Source: Actinoplanes palleronii (lineage in GTDB: Bacteria; Actinomycetota; Actinomycetes; Mycobacteriales; Micromonosporaceae). From it: a DNA stretch of 64,000 bases. Made by a program: the position numbers and the translations under genes. Positions 63,631 through 64,000 of the stretch are shown piece by piece. A model generated the notes under the pieces. The model searched no databases. It was not told the origin of the DNA and saw only the letters and a list, made by a program, of their open reading frames with translations. Position 1 is the stretch's first letter. Every line of letters begins with the position of its first letter. Location of the stretch: the NCBI RefSeq assembly GCF_016862315.1, contig NZ_BOMS01000042.1, forward strand, positions 1-64,000. Reading direction: 5' to 3'.

Positions 63631-64000
63631 GTGAAGATCAGAAGGGCCGCGGCGTACGGCGTGTGCCGCTCCGCCGACGGCAGCGTCCTGCTCGCCCGCG
63701 GATCGGAGCTCAGCGCGTTCCCCGGCGTCTGGTCGCTGCCCGGCGGCGGCGTCGAGCACGGCGAGCACCCGGCCGACGCGGTCGTCCGGGAGTTCGGCGA
63801 GGAGACCGGGCTGCTGGTCGCGGTCACCGGGGTCCGGGCCGTGGTGGCCGACGTGATCGCCCTGCCGGACGGGCCGGTCGAGCACACCGACCGGATCATC
63901 TACGACGTCACGGTCCAGGACGGCGTGCTGCGCGCCGAGGCCGACGGCACCACCGACCTGGCCGCGTGGCTGACGCCCGCCACCGTCGCCGAGGTGCCGC
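63631..64000 (+). CDS. Nudix hydrolase, 3' end outside window
   Basis: The first 123 residues are visible. It starts MKIRRAAAYGVCRSADGSVLLARG from GTG 63631, with a complete Nudix box GGVEHGEHPADAVVREFGEETG at about residues 38-59. It resembles both domains of the preceding protein, especially in DRIIYDVTVQDGVLRAE versus DRLIYTVSVRGGNLID of domain 1, so it is probably a duplicate. The gene continues past the window edge. Confidence 0.88.
   Translation, partial: MKIRRAAAYGVCRSADGSVLLARGSELSAFPGVWSLPGGGVEHGEHPADAVVREFGEETGLLVAVTGVRAVVADVIALPDGPVEHTDRIIYDVTVQDGVLRAEADGTTDLAAWLTPATVAEVP

Overview
The window is high-GC actinobacterial chromosome. The gene order whiD / bldM-like regulator / DUF5319 / guaB / guaB3, with rplM-rpsI-glmM, glmS, acpS, nnr, alr, tsaE/B/D and groES-groEL nearby, matches the conserved core block known from Streptomyces. 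Protein character (Pro/Ala-rich tails, a conservon, an NnaR-type regulator, a MmpS-like protein) suggests Micromonosporaceae, probably Actinoplanes-like. I see no rRNA, tRNA, IS element, prophage or CRISPR array.

Layout. 1-5.2 kb: thiamine operon thiO(partial)-thiS-thiG-thiE-thiD-thiC. 5.2-9.5 kb, minus strand: the most distinctive region. A c-di-GMP-I (GEMM-I) riboswitch precedes a small protein with a SipW-type signal sequence. That gene is followed by a Ser/His signal peptidase fused to a DUF5305-like domain and a ~490-residue Pro/Ala/Glu tail; a secreted guanyl-specific RNase lies upstream. 9.6-16.3 kb: a repeat-tailed membrane protein and a four-gene conservon (atypical sensor kinase, roadblock, DUF742, GTPase). 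16.3-19 kb: a deazaflavin-dependent nitroreductase, a seven-unit tandem palindromic array, and a HemD/winged-helix regulator of NnaR type. 19.4-26.1 kb: rplM-rpsI, glmM, dapC-like aminotransferase, MmpS-like protein, glmS. 26.1-27.9 kb: a likely type VII secretion pair (EspC-like protein plus DUF1023 hydrolase). 28-35.8 kb: acpS, nnr, alr, alpha/beta hydrolase, tsaE, ung, tsaB, rimI, tsaD. 35.8-39.3 kb: an asymmetric heterodimeric ABC exporter. 39.3-41.6 kb: groES-groEL under two CIRCE sites. 41.6-48.1 kb: a methyltransferase, a YbaK-type deacylase, and a xylose/ribose-type sugar ABC transporter with a ROK repressor. 48.1-51.3 kb: an M16 peptidase and a membrane-anchored molybdopterin oxidoreductase. 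51.5-56.2 kb: developmental regulators and guaB/guaB3. 56.2-60.9 kb: M1 lipoprotein peptidase, LytR-CpsA-Psr protein, subtilisin-like protease. 60.9-64 kb: guaA and two Nudix genes, the last cut by the window edge.

How the genes fit together. Wall precursor supply (glmM, glmS, alr, dapC), t6A tRNA modification (tsaB/D/E, rimI), guanine nucleotide synthesis (guaA, guaB, guaB3) and chaperonins form the housekeeping backbone. Accessory content is concentrated at 5-18 kb, 26-28 kb and 35.8-39.3 kb. Nine start codons lie exactly 6-7 nt after a TANNNT -10 hexamer, so many transcripts here are probably leaderless. Two unrelated hairpin repeat families are present: an 87-bp unit inside the thiE 3' end, and a 61/62-bp palindromic unit at 17.2 kb that recurs at 56.2 kb.
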